The notes under the pieces: model-generated
Told to the model about the DNA's origin: nothing
Databases searched by the model: none
What the model saw: only the letters and a program-made list of their open reading frames with translations
Shown here: in pieces, positions 1 to 7,303 of the stretch
Numbering within the stretch: the stretch's first letter is position 1
Layout of the letters: each line of letters starts with the position of its first letter
DNA from: an uncultured Rhodospirillaceae bacterium
Lineage (GTDB): Bacteria; Pseudomonadota; Alphaproteobacteria; Rhodospirillales; Magnetospirillaceae
DNA length: 64,000 bases
NCBI GenBank assembly: GCA_937887565.1
Contig: CALABS010000058.1
Location: 1-64,000 of the forward strand
Direction: 5' to 3'
Program-made: the position numbers and the translations under genes

Positions 1-45
1 GATATATCAGTGTGACTGGAGTTCAGACGTGTGCTCTTCCGATCT
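1..45. other. Illumina library adapter left on the contig end
   Basis: Positions 12-45 match, base for base, the 34-nt Illumina TruSeq read-2 adapter (begins GTGACTGGAGTTC, ends CTTCCGATCT). Positions 1-3 (GAT) fit the end of the P7 primer and 4-11 (ATATCAGT) fit an 8-nt index. The peptide encoded across it begins MTGVQTCALPI, a well-known translation of this adapter in contaminated protein entries. It is not biological sequence. Any open frame starting here, such as the apparent one at 12-497, is an artefact. Confidence 0.98.
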
Positions 46-120
46 CCTTGGCGGGACTGGGGCTGGCGGCCGGCAGCGCCAGCGCGCCGTCGGAGGCCGC
101 CAGCCCCAGTCCCGCCAAGG
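46..120. repeat. Fold-back inverted repeat abutting the adapter, probable library chimera
   Basis: Positions 46-71 and 95-120 are a perfect 26-nt inverted repeat separated by 23 nt. The left arm starts at the first base after the adapter, as expected of a hairpin or chimeric read that copied its own end. The right arm and following bases are probably genomic. Read on the minus strand after flhB, they give a hydrophobic frame (WALGAAALAGLGLAA) that could be the N-terminus of the next gene, possibly starting at a TTG overlapping the flhB stop. The break prevents a call. Confidence 0.85.
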
Positions 121-161
121 CCGCCGCTCCCAGGGCCCAGGGAAGCGGGCCGGTATGCCAG

Positions 162-1232
162 TCAGTGCGCAAGCTTGCCTTTCAGGCGCATCACGTAGCC
201 GATGACCTCGGCGACCGCCTTGTAGTGCTCCTGGGGGACTTCGTGGTCAATCTCCACCGAGGCGTGGAGCGCCCGGGCCAGTGGCGGGTTCTCGACGATG
301 GGAACATCGTTCTCCTCGGCCAGTTCGCGGATCTTCTTGGCCAGGTGGTCGACGCCCTTGGCCACCAGGACGGGGGCATTCATGGTCTCGGCGTCGTATT
401 TCAGCGCCACCGCGAAATGGGTGGGGTTGGTGACCACCACGTCCGCCTTGGGGACCGACGCCATCATTCGCTGCCGCGCCCGGCGCACGCGCAATGACCG
501 GATCTTGGCTTTGACCTGGGGGTCGCCTTCCTGCTGCTTGTGCTCGTCCTTCACCTCCTGCTTGGTCATCTTCATCTTCTCGTGGTGCCGCCACTTCTGG
601 TAGACGAAGTCGGCCGCCGCCAGCACCAGCACCAGCATCAGGGTGGTGAAGATCAGCACATAGACCTTGTCCTTGATGTAGGTGATGCTCTGGGCGAACT
701 CGATCATCGGCAGGTGGGTCATCTCCGCGATGCCACCGACGATGATGTAGCCGAGCACGGTGCCCAGGATGCCCATCTTGATGAAGGCCTTGGCCAGCTC
801 GACCATCTGGGCGGGGCCGAAGATGCGCTTGACGCCGGCGAGCGGGCTGAGCTTCTTGAGGTCAGGGATGATCTTTTTGGGCACCCACAGGATGCCGGAC
901 GTCTGCAACATCGAGATCGAGACGGCGAAGATGATCACCACCAGCATCGGCCACGCCATGATGCGGGTCACTCCCAGCCCCATCTCGATCAGCAACTCGC
1001 GAACCGAGGCTTGGTCGAGGGCGATGGCATGGGGGTGCTCGATCAAGGGACGGACCAGGGCCGAAAGGTCGCGCGCCACCACCGGTGAGAGGATGCCCAC
1101 CACGATCAGCGCCGACAACATGGAGGCGAAGACCTTGGCCTCCGTGGTCTGCGCGACGTTGCCTTCCTTGCGCGCCTGCTCCAGGCGTTTGCCTGTCGGT
1201 TCCTCTGTCTTGTCGTCGGATTCGTCGGCCAC
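162..1232 (-). CDS. flhB: Flagellar type III export switch protein FlhB
   Basis: FlhB is the inner-membrane export-gate component that switches substrate from rod/hook to filament proteins. The 356-residue product has the usual length. It has a charged N-terminus (DDKTEEPTGKRLEQARKEG), four hydrophobic segments between about residues 30 and 215, and a cytoplasmic domain with the autocleavage motif N269-P270-T-H followed by the conserved FAVALKYD stretch. It is the last readable gene of the minus-strand run flgB-flgC-fliE-fliQ-fliR-flhB and starts 3 nt after fliR. A second C-terminal-domain-only copy (flhX) lies at 3646-3987. Confidence 0.97.
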   Translation of the reverse strand: MADESDDKTEEPTGKRLEQARKEGNVAQTTEAKVFASMLSALIVVGILSPVVARDLSALVRPLIEHPHAIALDQASVRELLIEMGLGVTRIMAWPMLVVIIFAVSISMLQTSGILWVPKKIIPDLKKLSPLAGVKRIFGPAQMVELAKAFIKMGILGTVLGYIIVGGIAEMTHLPMIEFAQSITYIKDKVYVLIFTTLMLVLVLAAADFVYQKWRHHEKMKMTKQEVKDEHKQQEGDPQVKAKIRSLRVRRARQRMMASVPKADVVVTNPTHFAVALKYDAETMNAPVLVAKGVDHLAKKIRELAEENDVPIVENPPLARALHASVEIDHEVPQEHYKAVAEVIGYVMRLKGKLAH

Positions 1233-1235
1233 CGC

Positions 1236-2000
1236 TCACCTCGGGAGCAGGAAGGGGACGAGGGTGTCCTCGAACCGCTGCAGGAACAGCAGCATGATCA
1301 GGGGCAGGGCAACCATCAGCATCCATAGCCCGGTCAGCATCTGCACCGGCAGGCCGACGAAGAACACCTGCATCTGCGGCACCATGCGCGACAGCAGGCC
1401 GAGGCCGGCATAGAAGATCAGGCCGAAGGCGACCAGCGGCGCCGCCATCTTCATGGCCAGCGAGAAGCTTCCGGCAAGGGTCTGGGCCAGCATGTCGGCG
1501 AAGTCTCCCAGCGGCAGCGGCCGCCCCACCGGGAACAGGGCGTAGGAATCCACCACCGCCCGCAGCATCAGGTGGTGCAAGTCGGTGGCGAAGATGACCA
1601 CCAGCGCCAGTGTCGACAGGAAGCTGGTCAGCAGCGAGCTTTGCTGCTCGGCGACGGCATCGAACGAGAAGGCGTTGGTCAGGCCGGTGTTGAAGCCGAC
1701 GACCGTGCTGGCGATGTGTAGCGCCGCCATCACCGCCTGCATGAGCATGCCGAGGAACAGGCCGACCGTGGCCTCGCCGAGGATGACGAGCAGCAGGCCG
1801 CCCACCGTCCGCGGCAGCGGCGGTACCTGCCCGCCCAGGACCGGCAGCAGCAGGAAGCTGAGGGCGAGGGCGAAGATGAGCTGCACCCGGGCCGGCACGC
1901 GCTGGCCGCCCAGGCCTGGCATCACCATGATGGCTGCGCCCAGGCGCGTCATCAGGATGAAGAAGCGGTAGATGTCGGTGGTCAAAATCTCGTTGAGCAC
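1236..2000 (-). CDS. fliR: Flagellar export gate protein FliR
   Basis: This 254-residue very hydrophobic protein has about six membrane segments and matches FliR, part of the FliP-FliQ-FliR pore at the centre of the basal body. Recognisable features are the N-terminal RLGAAIMVMPGLGGQRVPARV region, the GFNTGLTNAFSFD loop and the C-terminal GLPVQMLTGLWML segment. It sits between fliQ and flhB in the same direction with short gaps, so the genes are probably co-transcribed and assembled together. Confidence 0.96.
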   Translation of the reverse strand: MLNEILTTDIYRFFILMTRLGAAIMVMPGLGGQRVPARVQLIFALALSFLLLPVLGGQVPPLPRTVGGLLLVILGEATVGLFLGMLMQAVMAALHIASTVVGFNTGLTNAFSFDAVAEQQSSLLTSFLSTLALVVIFATDLHHLMLRAVVDSYALFPVGRPLPLGDFADMLAQTLAGSFSLAMKMAAPLVAFGLIFYAGLGLLSRMVPQMQVFFVGLPVQMLTGLWMLMVALPLIMLLFLQRFEDTLVPFLLPR

Positions 2001-2028
2001 GGCCGTCCCTTCCCGCCGTCGGCGGCGG

Positions 2029-2298
2029 TCATCCGCCGCCGGCGATGACCTTGTCCAGGATCATCTTCCAATAGTCGGTCATGGTCGACAGCATGAAGGG
2101 CAGGAAGACGACCAGCGAGGCGAAGATCAGGATGACCTTGGGGACGAAGGTCAGGGTCATCTCCTGGATCTGGGTGACGGTCTGCAGGATCGAGATCGCA
2201 AGGCCGACGGCAAGGCCGGTCAGGAGCGGCGGAGCCGACACCAGCATCATGGTGAAGATGCTGTCGCGCGCGATGTCGATCAGTTCGGCCTCGGTCAT
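2029..2298 (-). CDS. fliQ: Flagellar export gate protein FliQ
   Basis: The 89-residue product has the typical FliQ length and two membrane helices joined by a short loop. It begins MTEAELIDIARDSIF and contains the conserved GLAVGLAISILQTVTQIQE and FVPKVILIF stretches. FliQ packs around FliP5FliR1 to form the export pore. It lies 8 nt downstream of fliE and 28 nt upstream of fliR. Confidence 0.96.
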   Translation of the reverse strand: MTEAELIDIARDSIFTMMLVSAPPLLTGLAVGLAISILQTVTQIQEMTLTFVPKVILIFASLVVFLPFMLSTMTDYWKMILDKVIAGGG

Positions 2299-2306
2299 GG
2301 CCGCCC

Positions 2307-2612
2307 TTAGATCGGCATGCGCATGATTTCGTTATAGGCGTTGATCACCTTGTCGCGAACGCCGACCACGGTTTCGAGCGTGGCCTCGGCGTTGGCGACG
2401 GCAGTGACCACCTCGCGGATGTCGGCCTTGCCGGCGATGGCCGCCGCCGAAACCTGCTCGGAGTCCTTCATAGTGCCGATGGCGACCTTGGCGGCGTCCT
2501 TGAGCACGCTCGCGAAGTCTGTGCCGGGCGCCACCTTGGGCTTGGCGTCGTCGGCGCCCTCGGGTTTGGCGGCGGCGGCGTAGGCGGCGAGGGCGTTGGA
2601 GATGGAGGTCAT
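2307..2612 (-). CDS. fliE: Flagellar hook-basal body adapter FliE
   Basis: FliE links the MS ring and export gate to the proximal rod. The 101-residue product ends with the characteristic ANAEATLETVVGVRDKVINAY helix and the terminal EIMRMPI. The N-terminal third is alanine-rich and low in complexity, as in other alphaproteobacterial FliE proteins. It follows flgC by 24 nt and precedes fliQ by 8 nt, a standard flgBC-fliE order. Confidence 0.94.
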   Translation of the reverse strand: MTSISNALAAYAAAAKPEGADDAKPKVAPGTDFASVLKDAAKVAIGTMKDSEQVSAAAIAGKADIREVVTAVANAEATLETVVGVRDKVINAYNEIMRMPI

Positions 2613-2636
2613 GATGGTTTACTCCGGGCGGCGCGC

Positions 2637-3047
2637 CTAGCGCAGCATGTCGACGGTTCGGGAAAGCAACTGCTTGGAGGAATTGATGACGGCCAGATTG
2701 GCCTCGTAGCTGCGCTGGGCCTCGCGCATGTCCATCAATTCGATGAGCGGGTTGACGTTGGGCGCCAGCACGTAGCCGTCGCGGTCGGCCGCCGGGTGCT
2801 TGGGGTCGTAGCGGCGTTGGAACTCGGACTGGTCGTTGCGGACCTTGTCGACCGCCACCTTGGTCACGCTGTTGGCGCGGTCCAACTCCTGCTTGAACGA
2901 CACGACCTTGCGCTGGTAGGGCTTGCCGTCCGGGGTCTCGGCCAGCGAATCGGCGTTGGCCAGGTTCTCCGAGATCACCCTCAAGCGCTCGCTCTGCGCC
3001 TTCATGCCCGAAAGGGCGATCTGCTGGGCCTTCTTGATCTCGTCCAT
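2637..3047 (-). CDS. flgC: Proximal rod protein FlgC
   Basis: The 136-residue product is a proximal rod subunit exported by the flagellar type III system. It has the N-terminal rod/hook motif SERLRVISENLANADS and the C-terminal helix ANLAVINSSKQLLSRTVDML that form the coiled core of axial proteins. PVNPLIE-type residues (NVNPLIELMDM) before that helix are also typical. It lies 20 nt after flgB in the same transcript. Confidence 0.96.
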   Translation of the reverse strand: MDEIKKAQQIALSGMKAQSERLRVISENLANADSLAETPDGKPYQRKVVSFKQELDRANSVTKVAVDKVRNDQSEFQRRYDPKHPAADRDGYVLAPNVNPLIELMDMREAQRSYEANLAVINSSKQLLSRTVDMLR

Positions 3048-3067
3048 GGTCCGTCTCCGCCGCCCGG

Positions 3068-3460
3068 TCAGAAGCCCTTGCCCAGGGCGGTCTTGATCAT
3101 CTTGAACTGCTTTTGCATCAGCGAGGCGGCAAGGTCGTAGGCCGACTTGGCCTCGCCCAGCTTGGCCAACTGCTCGTCCAGCACCACGGCATTGCCGTCG
3201 GGCGACGACTCAAAGGTCTTCTTGGTTTCCGCCACCACTCGCGGGTCCTTGATCTCGGGGCGCATGTGCATGGGGTTGGTGGCAACCGGCTGGACCGGCA
3301 GCAGCGTGCTCCTCAGCTCGGCCTTGAAGTCCTTGAGGTCGCTGGGGAGGTAGCCGGGGGTGTTGGCGTTGGCGATGTTCTCGGCCAGCACTTCCTGGCG
3401 GCGCGCCACCCAGTCCATGCGGTTCTTGGCCAAGGCCACCAGATCGAGCTTGTCGTACAT
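3068..3460 (-). CDS. flgB: Proximal rod protein FlgB
   Basis: The 130-residue product has the rod motif RQEVLAENIANANTPGYLPSD and a C-terminal helix, as in FlgB. The start at 3460 is chosen over longer in-frame options because it is preceded by GAGGAAAGGCG and gives the usual MYDKLDL beginning. It is the first gene of the minus-strand basal-body run. The 185-nt space to the divergent flhX holds the promoters of both runs. Confidence 0.94.
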   Translation of the reverse strand: MYDKLDLVALAKNRMDWVARRQEVLAENIANANTPGYLPSDLKDFKAELRSTLLPVQPVATNPMHMRPEIKDPRVVAETKKTFESSPDGNAVVLDEQLAKLGEAKSAYDLAASLMQKQFKMIKTALGKGF

Positions 3461-3544
3461 CGCCTTTCCTCGCCCCAAGGCCACCGGCGCACGCCCGCGC
3501 GACCAGCTTCCGAAGACTATGCCGCCGCGCAACTTAAGATTCAG

Positions 3545-3571
3545 TAAAGTCACCCGGCGGGGCGCCTTAAA
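3545..3571 (+). promoter_or_regulatory. Possible flagellar sigma-28-type promoter upstream of flhX-fliOP
   Basis: TAAAGTCA, 11 nt, then GCCTTAAA resembles the sigma-28 consensus (TAAAGTTT-N11-GCCGATAA), matching 6 of 8 and 5 of 8 positions. It points toward flhX, 75 nt upstream of its start. With this GC content, chance matches are possible, so this is only a suggestion. Confidence 0.3.
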
Positions 3572-3645
3572 CCATTTCTTAAGCGCGCCGCGCCGAAAGT
3601 CAGCCTAGCGCGGTTGCGCACCGATTCTCAACCGGGACCCACTCC

Positions 3646-3987
3646 ATGGGCGATCGCCACGATGTCTGGGACGAGCGGGCGGAGGCCGAGGCCGCCGCCG
3701 CGCCGCGCCGCGCCGTCGCCGTGGCGCTGGAATACGACCCGGCCGTCGCCGACGCCCCCAGGGTCACCGCCACCGGCAAGGGTCTCCTGGCCGAACAGAT
3801 CCTGGAACTGGCCTTCGCCAGCGGCGTCAAGGTTCGCCAGGACCCCAACCTCGCCGAGGTCCTGGCGGCCGTCGAGCTGGATACCGTCATTCCCCTGGAG
3901 GCCTTCGTCGCCGTGGCCGAGATCCTGGCCTATGTCTATCGCGCCAACGACCGGATGCCGCCCGCCGCGCCGGGGGATGGCGCATGA
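3646..3987 (+). CDS. FlhB C-terminal-domain paralogue (FlhX/FlhB2 type)
   Basis: The 113-residue soluble protein matches only the cytoplasmic, post-cleavage part of FlhB. RAVAVALEYD aligns with FlhB FAVALKYD, and the rest follows through GLLAEQILELA and IPLEAFVAVAEILAYV. It has no membrane segments and no NPTH cleavage motif: the residues where cleavage would occur are replaced by APRRAV. Similar stand-alone domains (FlhX) can partly replace the cleaved FlhB fragment in other bacteria. It heads the run flhX-orf-fliO-fliP, and its stop overlaps the next start by 4 nt. Confidence 0.88.
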   Translation: MGDRHDVWDERAEAEAAAAPRRAVAVALEYDPAVADAPRVTATGKGLLAEQILELAFASGVKVRQDPNLAEVLAAVELDTVIPLEAFVAVAEILAYVYRANDRMPPAAPGDGA

Positions 3988-4262
3988 CCGCCATCGAGCA
4001 GGTCAGCCAGGAGCTGCGCAAGGCCGCCTCCATGGTGGGGACGGCGCGCCGCCTGCTCGCCACCGGGACCATGGTCGACTTGTCGGCCCTCGAGGGCAAG
4101 GTCCGCTTCATCTGCGAGACCCTGTCGTCCCTGGCCCGCGACGAGGGGCGCATCCTGCTGCCGGACATGGAGGCGCTGATCGCCGACCTGGACCGGCTGG
4201 CCCAGGCGGTGGCCGAGCGTCGCGACCCGCCCCCGCCGGCGGATGCCGGCCAGATGTCGTGA
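3984..4262 (+). CDS. Small helical protein in the fliOP operon, function unknown
   Basis: The 92-residue product is not recognised with confidence. It is predicted to be almost entirely helical, with a central heptad-like region (LSALEGKVRFICETLSSLARDEG) and a proline-rich C-terminus. It has no signal peptide or membrane segment. Its start overlaps the flhX stop by 4 nt and its stop overlaps the fliO GTG start by 4 nt, so it is translationally coupled to flagellar export genes. A chaperone or flagellar assembly factor is possible from context alone. Confidence 0.75.
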   Translation: MTAIEQVSQELRKAASMVGTARRLLATGTMVDLSALEGKVRFICETLSSLARDEGRILLPDMEALIADLDRLAQAVAERRDPPPPADAGQMS

Positions 4263-4570
4263 CGGCGGCCCCCGTGGACGCCGCCGACTATCTCCGCTTC
4301 GTCGCCTCGCTGGTGCTGGTCCTCGGCCTGGTGCTGGCCGGCGTGTGGGCCTTGCGCAAGTTCGGCGTCGGCGGCATGGTCTCGCGCGCGGCCGGGCGCC
4401 GGCGGTTGGCGGTGGTCGAGGCGGTCGCCGTCGACGGGCGGCGCCGGCTGGTGCTGGTGCGCCGCGACGACCGCGAGCACCTGCTGCTGGTGGGCGGCGT
4501 GACCGACGTGGTGGTGGAATGCGGCATCCGGCCCCAGGCGCCGGACCCGGTGGAGGAGGGGCGTCCATGA
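4259..4570 (+). CDS. fliO: Flagellar biosynthesis protein FliO
   Basis: The 103-residue product has one N-terminal membrane helix (about residues 10-32, ending VWALRKFGVGG) followed by a short cytoplasmic beta domain with LAVVEAVAVDGRRRLVLVRR and HLLLVGG, the FliO pattern. FliO is a chaperone for assembly of the FliP ring. The start is GTG at 4259, overlapping the preceding stop as GTGA, and its stop overlaps the fliP ATG. Confidence 0.9.
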   Translation: MTAAPVDAADYLRFVASLVLVLGLVLAGVWALRKFGVGGMVSRAAGRRRLAVVEAVAVDGRRRLVLVRRDDREHLLLVGGVTDVVVECGIRPQAPDPVEEGRP

Positions 4571-5325
4571 CGCGCAAGGGGGCGGTGGTTGGTGGCGTGC
4601 TGCTGGCGGCGGGGCTGATGGCCGCCGCCGATCCGGCGCTGGCGCAGTCGGTGACCCTCGACCTGGGCGGCAGCGCGGGGGGCGGCGCCAACTCGACCAC
4701 GGCGCGGATCATCCAGCTGATCGCGCTGACCACGGTGCTGTCGGTGGCGCCGTCGATCCTGGTCATGGTGACGTCCTTCACCCGCATCGTCATCGTGCTG
4801 GGCTTCGTGCGCCAGGCGCTGGGCACCATGCAGAGCCCGCCCAACATGGTCATCGTCAGCCTGGCGCTGTTCCTGACCGCCTTCGTGATGGCGCCCACCT
4901 TCGAGCAGGCCTGGAACGACGGCCTGCGCCCCTATGTGGACGGCGAGATCGAGGAGGCCGAGGCCTTCGAGCGCACCGTCAAGCCCATGCACGCCTTCAT
5001 GATGCGCCACGTCCGCGACCAGGACCTGCGCCTGTTCATGGACATCTCGCGCGCCCCCGAGGTGGCCAAGCCCGAGGACGTGCCGCTCAAGGCGCTGATC
5101 CCGGCCTTCATGATCAGCGAATTGAAGCGCGCCTTCGAGATCGGCTTCCTGATCTTCCTGCCGTTCATCATCATCGACATGGTCATCGCCTCGGTGCTGA
5201 TGAGCATGGGCATGATGATGATCCCGCCGGCCATGGTGGCGCTGCCGTTCAAGCTGATCTTCTTCGTGCTGGTGGACGGCTGGTACATGGTCGTGGGCTC
5301 GCTGGTGCAGAGCTTCGGCGCCTGA
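4567..5325 (+). CDS. fliP: Flagellar export gate protein FliP
   Basis: The 252-residue protein has an N-terminal signal sequence ending PALAQS, then four membrane segments. It carries FliP hallmarks such as TSFTRIVIVLGFVRQALG, PPNMVIVSLALFLT and the C-terminal LPFKLIFFVLVDGW. FliP forms the pentameric core of the export pore with FliQ and FliR. It overlaps fliO by 4 nt (ATGA) and is the last flagellar gene on this side. Confidence 0.97.
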   Translation: MTRKGAVVGGVLLAAGLMAAADPALAQSVTLDLGGSAGGGANSTTARIIQLIALTTVLSVAPSILVMVTSFTRIVIVLGFVRQALGTMQSPPNMVIVSLALFLTAFVMAPTFEQAWNDGLRPYVDGEIEEAEAFERTVKPMHAFMMRHVRDQDLRLFMDISRAPEVAKPEDVPLKALIPAFMISELKRAFEIGFLIFLPFIIIDMVIASVLMSMGMMMIPPAMVALPFKLIFFVLVDGWYMVVGSLVQSFGA

Positions 5326-5388
5326 CTGCCCAGGAAATCGAAAGGCTACCATTCCCTTGCCGCGAAACGGTTTTCCTGCGTCCGGTGT

Positions 5389-5394
5389 TATAAT
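5389..5394 (+). promoter_or_regulatory. Probable -10 element upstream of the Hsp20 gene
   Basis: A perfect TATAAT lies 54 nt upstream of the Hsp20 start, in a 122-nt gap after fliP. No convincing -35 is seen at the right spacing, so regulation by a housekeeping or alternative sigma factor cannot be separated. Confidence 0.45.
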
Positions 5395-5447
5395 TCCGGT
5401 CGATGGAAAGGCCGTTCCCGCGAACGGCGCAACCGAGGGAGTGTGTC

Positions 5448-5963
5448 ATGGCTGGCAACATCCAGAGGACCAACCCGGACACCGGGCTGCCCGCCGCTCG
5501 GAGCCATCCCCTGATGACCCTGCGTGACGAGGTCGACCGGCTGTTCGAAAACTTCTTCCCCACCGCCCACGGCATGCTGGACATGGATCCCTTCCGGCGG
5601 ATGGGCGCCGCCTTCCGGGCCATGGGCGACGTGACGCCCGGCGTGGACGTCCGGGAAACCGACGACCGCTTCGAGATCACCGCCGAACTGCCCGGCATGG
5701 ACGAAAAGGACGTGGACGTCACCATCCGCGACGGCGTGCTCGCCATCAGCGGCGAGAAGAAGGCGGAGATCAAGGAGGAAAAGGCGGATTACCACCTCAG
5801 CGAACGGAGCTTCGGCTCGTTCACGCGCGCGTTCCGCCTGCCCGAGACCGCCGACGAGGACCACGTCTCGGCCGAGTTCGCCAAGGGCGTCCTGACCGTG
5901 ATCGTGCCCAAGCGGGCCGAGGCCAAGAAGCAGGAAAAGAAGATCGAGGTGAAGACTCATTGA
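5448..5963 (+). CDS. Small heat shock protein, Hsp20/alpha-crystallin family
   Basis: This 171-residue chaperone holds unfolding proteins in a refoldable state. The alpha-crystallin domain spans about residues 60-165, starting at TPGVDVRETDDRFEITAELPGM and containing the conserved AEFAKGVLTVIVPK (A-x-x-x-n-G-v-L) signature. The C-terminus is lysine and glutamate rich. The start at 5448 has GAGGGA upstream; an in-frame ATG at 5403 has none. It appears to be a single-gene unit ending at the hairpin at 6001-6024. Confidence 0.93.
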   Translation: MAGNIQRTNPDTGLPAARSHPLMTLRDEVDRLFENFFPTAHGMLDMDPFRRMGAAFRAMGDVTPGVDVRETDDRFEITAELPGMDEKDVDVTIRDGVLAISGEKKAEIKEEKADYHLSERSFGSFTRAFRLPETADEDHVSAEFAKGVLTVIVPKRAEAKKQEKKIEVKTH

Positions 5964-6000
5964 GACTCCCGCCGGTTCGAGTGGGGTCTTCCCATCCCTG

Positions 6001-6024
6001 GCCCCTCCCCGCACGGGGAGGGGC
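6001..6024 (+). terminator. Hairpin terminator after the Hsp20 gene
   Basis: GCCCCTCCCCG and CGGGGAGGGGC form an 11-bp stem with a 2-nt gap, followed by GTTTCAT. It lies 37 nt beyond the Hsp20 stop. Confidence 0.7.
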
Positions 6025-6147
6025 GTTTCATAGGCCGATTTCTTTCGCGATCTTCGTTGAATTTCGCCACTGGCGGTCGCATCCTCTTATCCAGGAGCCG
6101 CCATCAAGGCGGCCCGCCACCCAATCATAAGAAACAGGGGGGAGCGA

Positions 6148-6579
6148 ATGTCCGTTGAAAAGATCCTTGAGACCAAGGGCCGCGCCGTCTTCACCATCCG
6201 GCCCGACCATTCCGTTTCCGAGGCCTGCCAGCTGATGTCGGCCAAACGGGTCGGCGTCGCCGTGGTGACCGACAACAAGGGCGCCATCGCCGGCATCCTG
6301 TCCGAGCGCGACATCGTCGGCGGCATCACCCAGTTCGGCAAGGGCGTGGTGGACATGCCGGTGCGCAACCTGATGACCAGCCTGGTGGCCACCTGCGCCC
6401 CCTCCGATTCGGTCAAGAAGGTCATGGAGGTCATGAACGACCGCCGCATCCGCCACCTGCCGGTGGTCGAGGCCGGCGAATTGATCGGCATCGTCTCCAT
6501 CGGCGACGCGGTGAATTTCCGCCTCAAGGAGGCCCAACTGGAAATGGGCGTCCTGCGCGACTTCGCCGTCACCCGCTGA
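6148..6579 (+). CDS. CBS-domain-pair protein
   Basis: The 143-residue product consists of two CBS motifs (about residues 5-60 and 70-130) that form one Bateman module, with typical ends GILSERDIVGG and GIVSIGDAVNF. Such stand-alone modules bind adenine nucleotides and act as energy sensors or inhibitors of partner enzymes. The partner is not evident here. The start has GGGGGGAG upstream. Downstream is a strong terminator at 6601-6632. Confidence 0.93.
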   Translation: MSVEKILETKGRAVFTIRPDHSVSEACQLMSAKRVGVAVVTDNKGAIAGILSERDIVGGITQFGKGVVDMPVRNLMTSLVATCAPSDSVKKVMEVMNDRRIRHLPVVEAGELIGIVSIGDAVNFRLKEAQLEMGVLRDFAVTR

Positions 6580-6600
6580 CCGTTTCCCGGTGTGTCGTCA

Positions 6601-6632
6601 GGCCCTTCCCCGGACGCGGGGAAGGGCCTTTT
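6601..6632 (+). terminator. Intrinsic terminator after the CBS gene
   Basis: An 11-bp perfect stem (GGCCCTTCCCC / GGGGAAGGGCC, 6601-6611 and 6618-6628) with a 6-nt loop is followed by TTTT. Confidence 0.85.
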
Positions 6633-6763
6633 CCATGCCTGGCGGCCAGGCCATTGTGCAGTGCACAAAAACCTCTTGCGTTTGGCCGCGATTGGCGTAT
6701 CCTGTCCTCATGTTGCAGCGCACAACGGCCGAGGCCGTGGCAGGATTTCGAAGGATGGACATC

Positions 6764-7117
6764 ATGAAGATCGACGGTTTCGACACTTTCGTTTCGTTCG
6801 GCAAGGACAACGCCGAGGCGATGGTCAAGAGCGGCAACGCCACGCTCAAGGGCTTCGAGGAGATGGGCAAGGCCATGCAGGCGCTGGCCACCCGCAACGC
6901 CGAGAAGACCGACGCCGCCCTGAAGGCCCTGGCCACCTGCAAGACCCCCGTCGAGGTCGCCGACCTGCAGTCCAAGCTGGCCCGCGAGTCCATCGAGATC
7001 GCCATCGCCGAGGGCCGCAAGTTCGCCGAATTGTCGCAGTCGGTGTTCACCGCCGCACTCGAGCCCCTGAACGCCCGCATCGCCGCGTTCCAGGCGATGG
7101 CCAAGACCGCCGCTTGA
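6764..7117 (+). CDS. Phasin family protein (PHB granule-associated)
   Basis: The 117-residue helical protein matches the phasin family. It begins MKIDGFDTFVSFGKDNAEAM, has the central NAEKTDAALKALATCKTPVEVADLQ region, and ends with an amphipathic helix (ARIAAFQAMAKTA). Phasins coat polyhydroxyalkanoate granules and control their size. The start at 6764 is preferred because of the spaced GAAGGA upstream; an ATG at 6755 in frame has no proper spacing. Two hairpins follow the gene. Confidence 0.9.
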   Translation: MKIDGFDTFVSFGKDNAEAMVKSGNATLKGFEEMGKAMQALATRNAEKTDAALKALATCKTPVEVADLQSKLARESIEIAIAEGRKFAELSQSVFTAALEPLNARIAAFQAMAKTAA

Positions 7118-7143
7118 GCCATCGATAGCCGCCACGAGTGCGT

Positions 7144-7225
7144 GGGGACCGGGCTCCTCCTCCCGCCCGGTCCCCTGCTCGTTGCGTGCCCCGCGAAGCC
7201 CGGCCCTTCCCCCAGGGCCGGGCTT
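7144..7225 (+). terminator. Two consecutive hairpins after the phasin gene
   Basis: The first hairpin has 11-bp arms (GGGGACCGGGC at 7144-7154, GCCCGGTCCCC at 7165-7175). The second has 12-bp arms (7196-7207 and 7214-7225) followed by TCGCGTTT. Together they probably terminate and stabilise the abundant phasin transcript. Confidence 0.7.
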
Positions 7226-7303
7226 TCGCGTTTCCGCCCCCTTGTTGCATGCCGTTTCGTAAGCTAACCTTCGTATGGGGGTCGTGTTTGGGAGGGCGGT
7301 TGC

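Noticed and set aside
12..497. Open frame of 161 codons at the contig start
   Set aside because: It starts inside the sequencing adapter, crosses the fold-back and then runs antisense to flhB.
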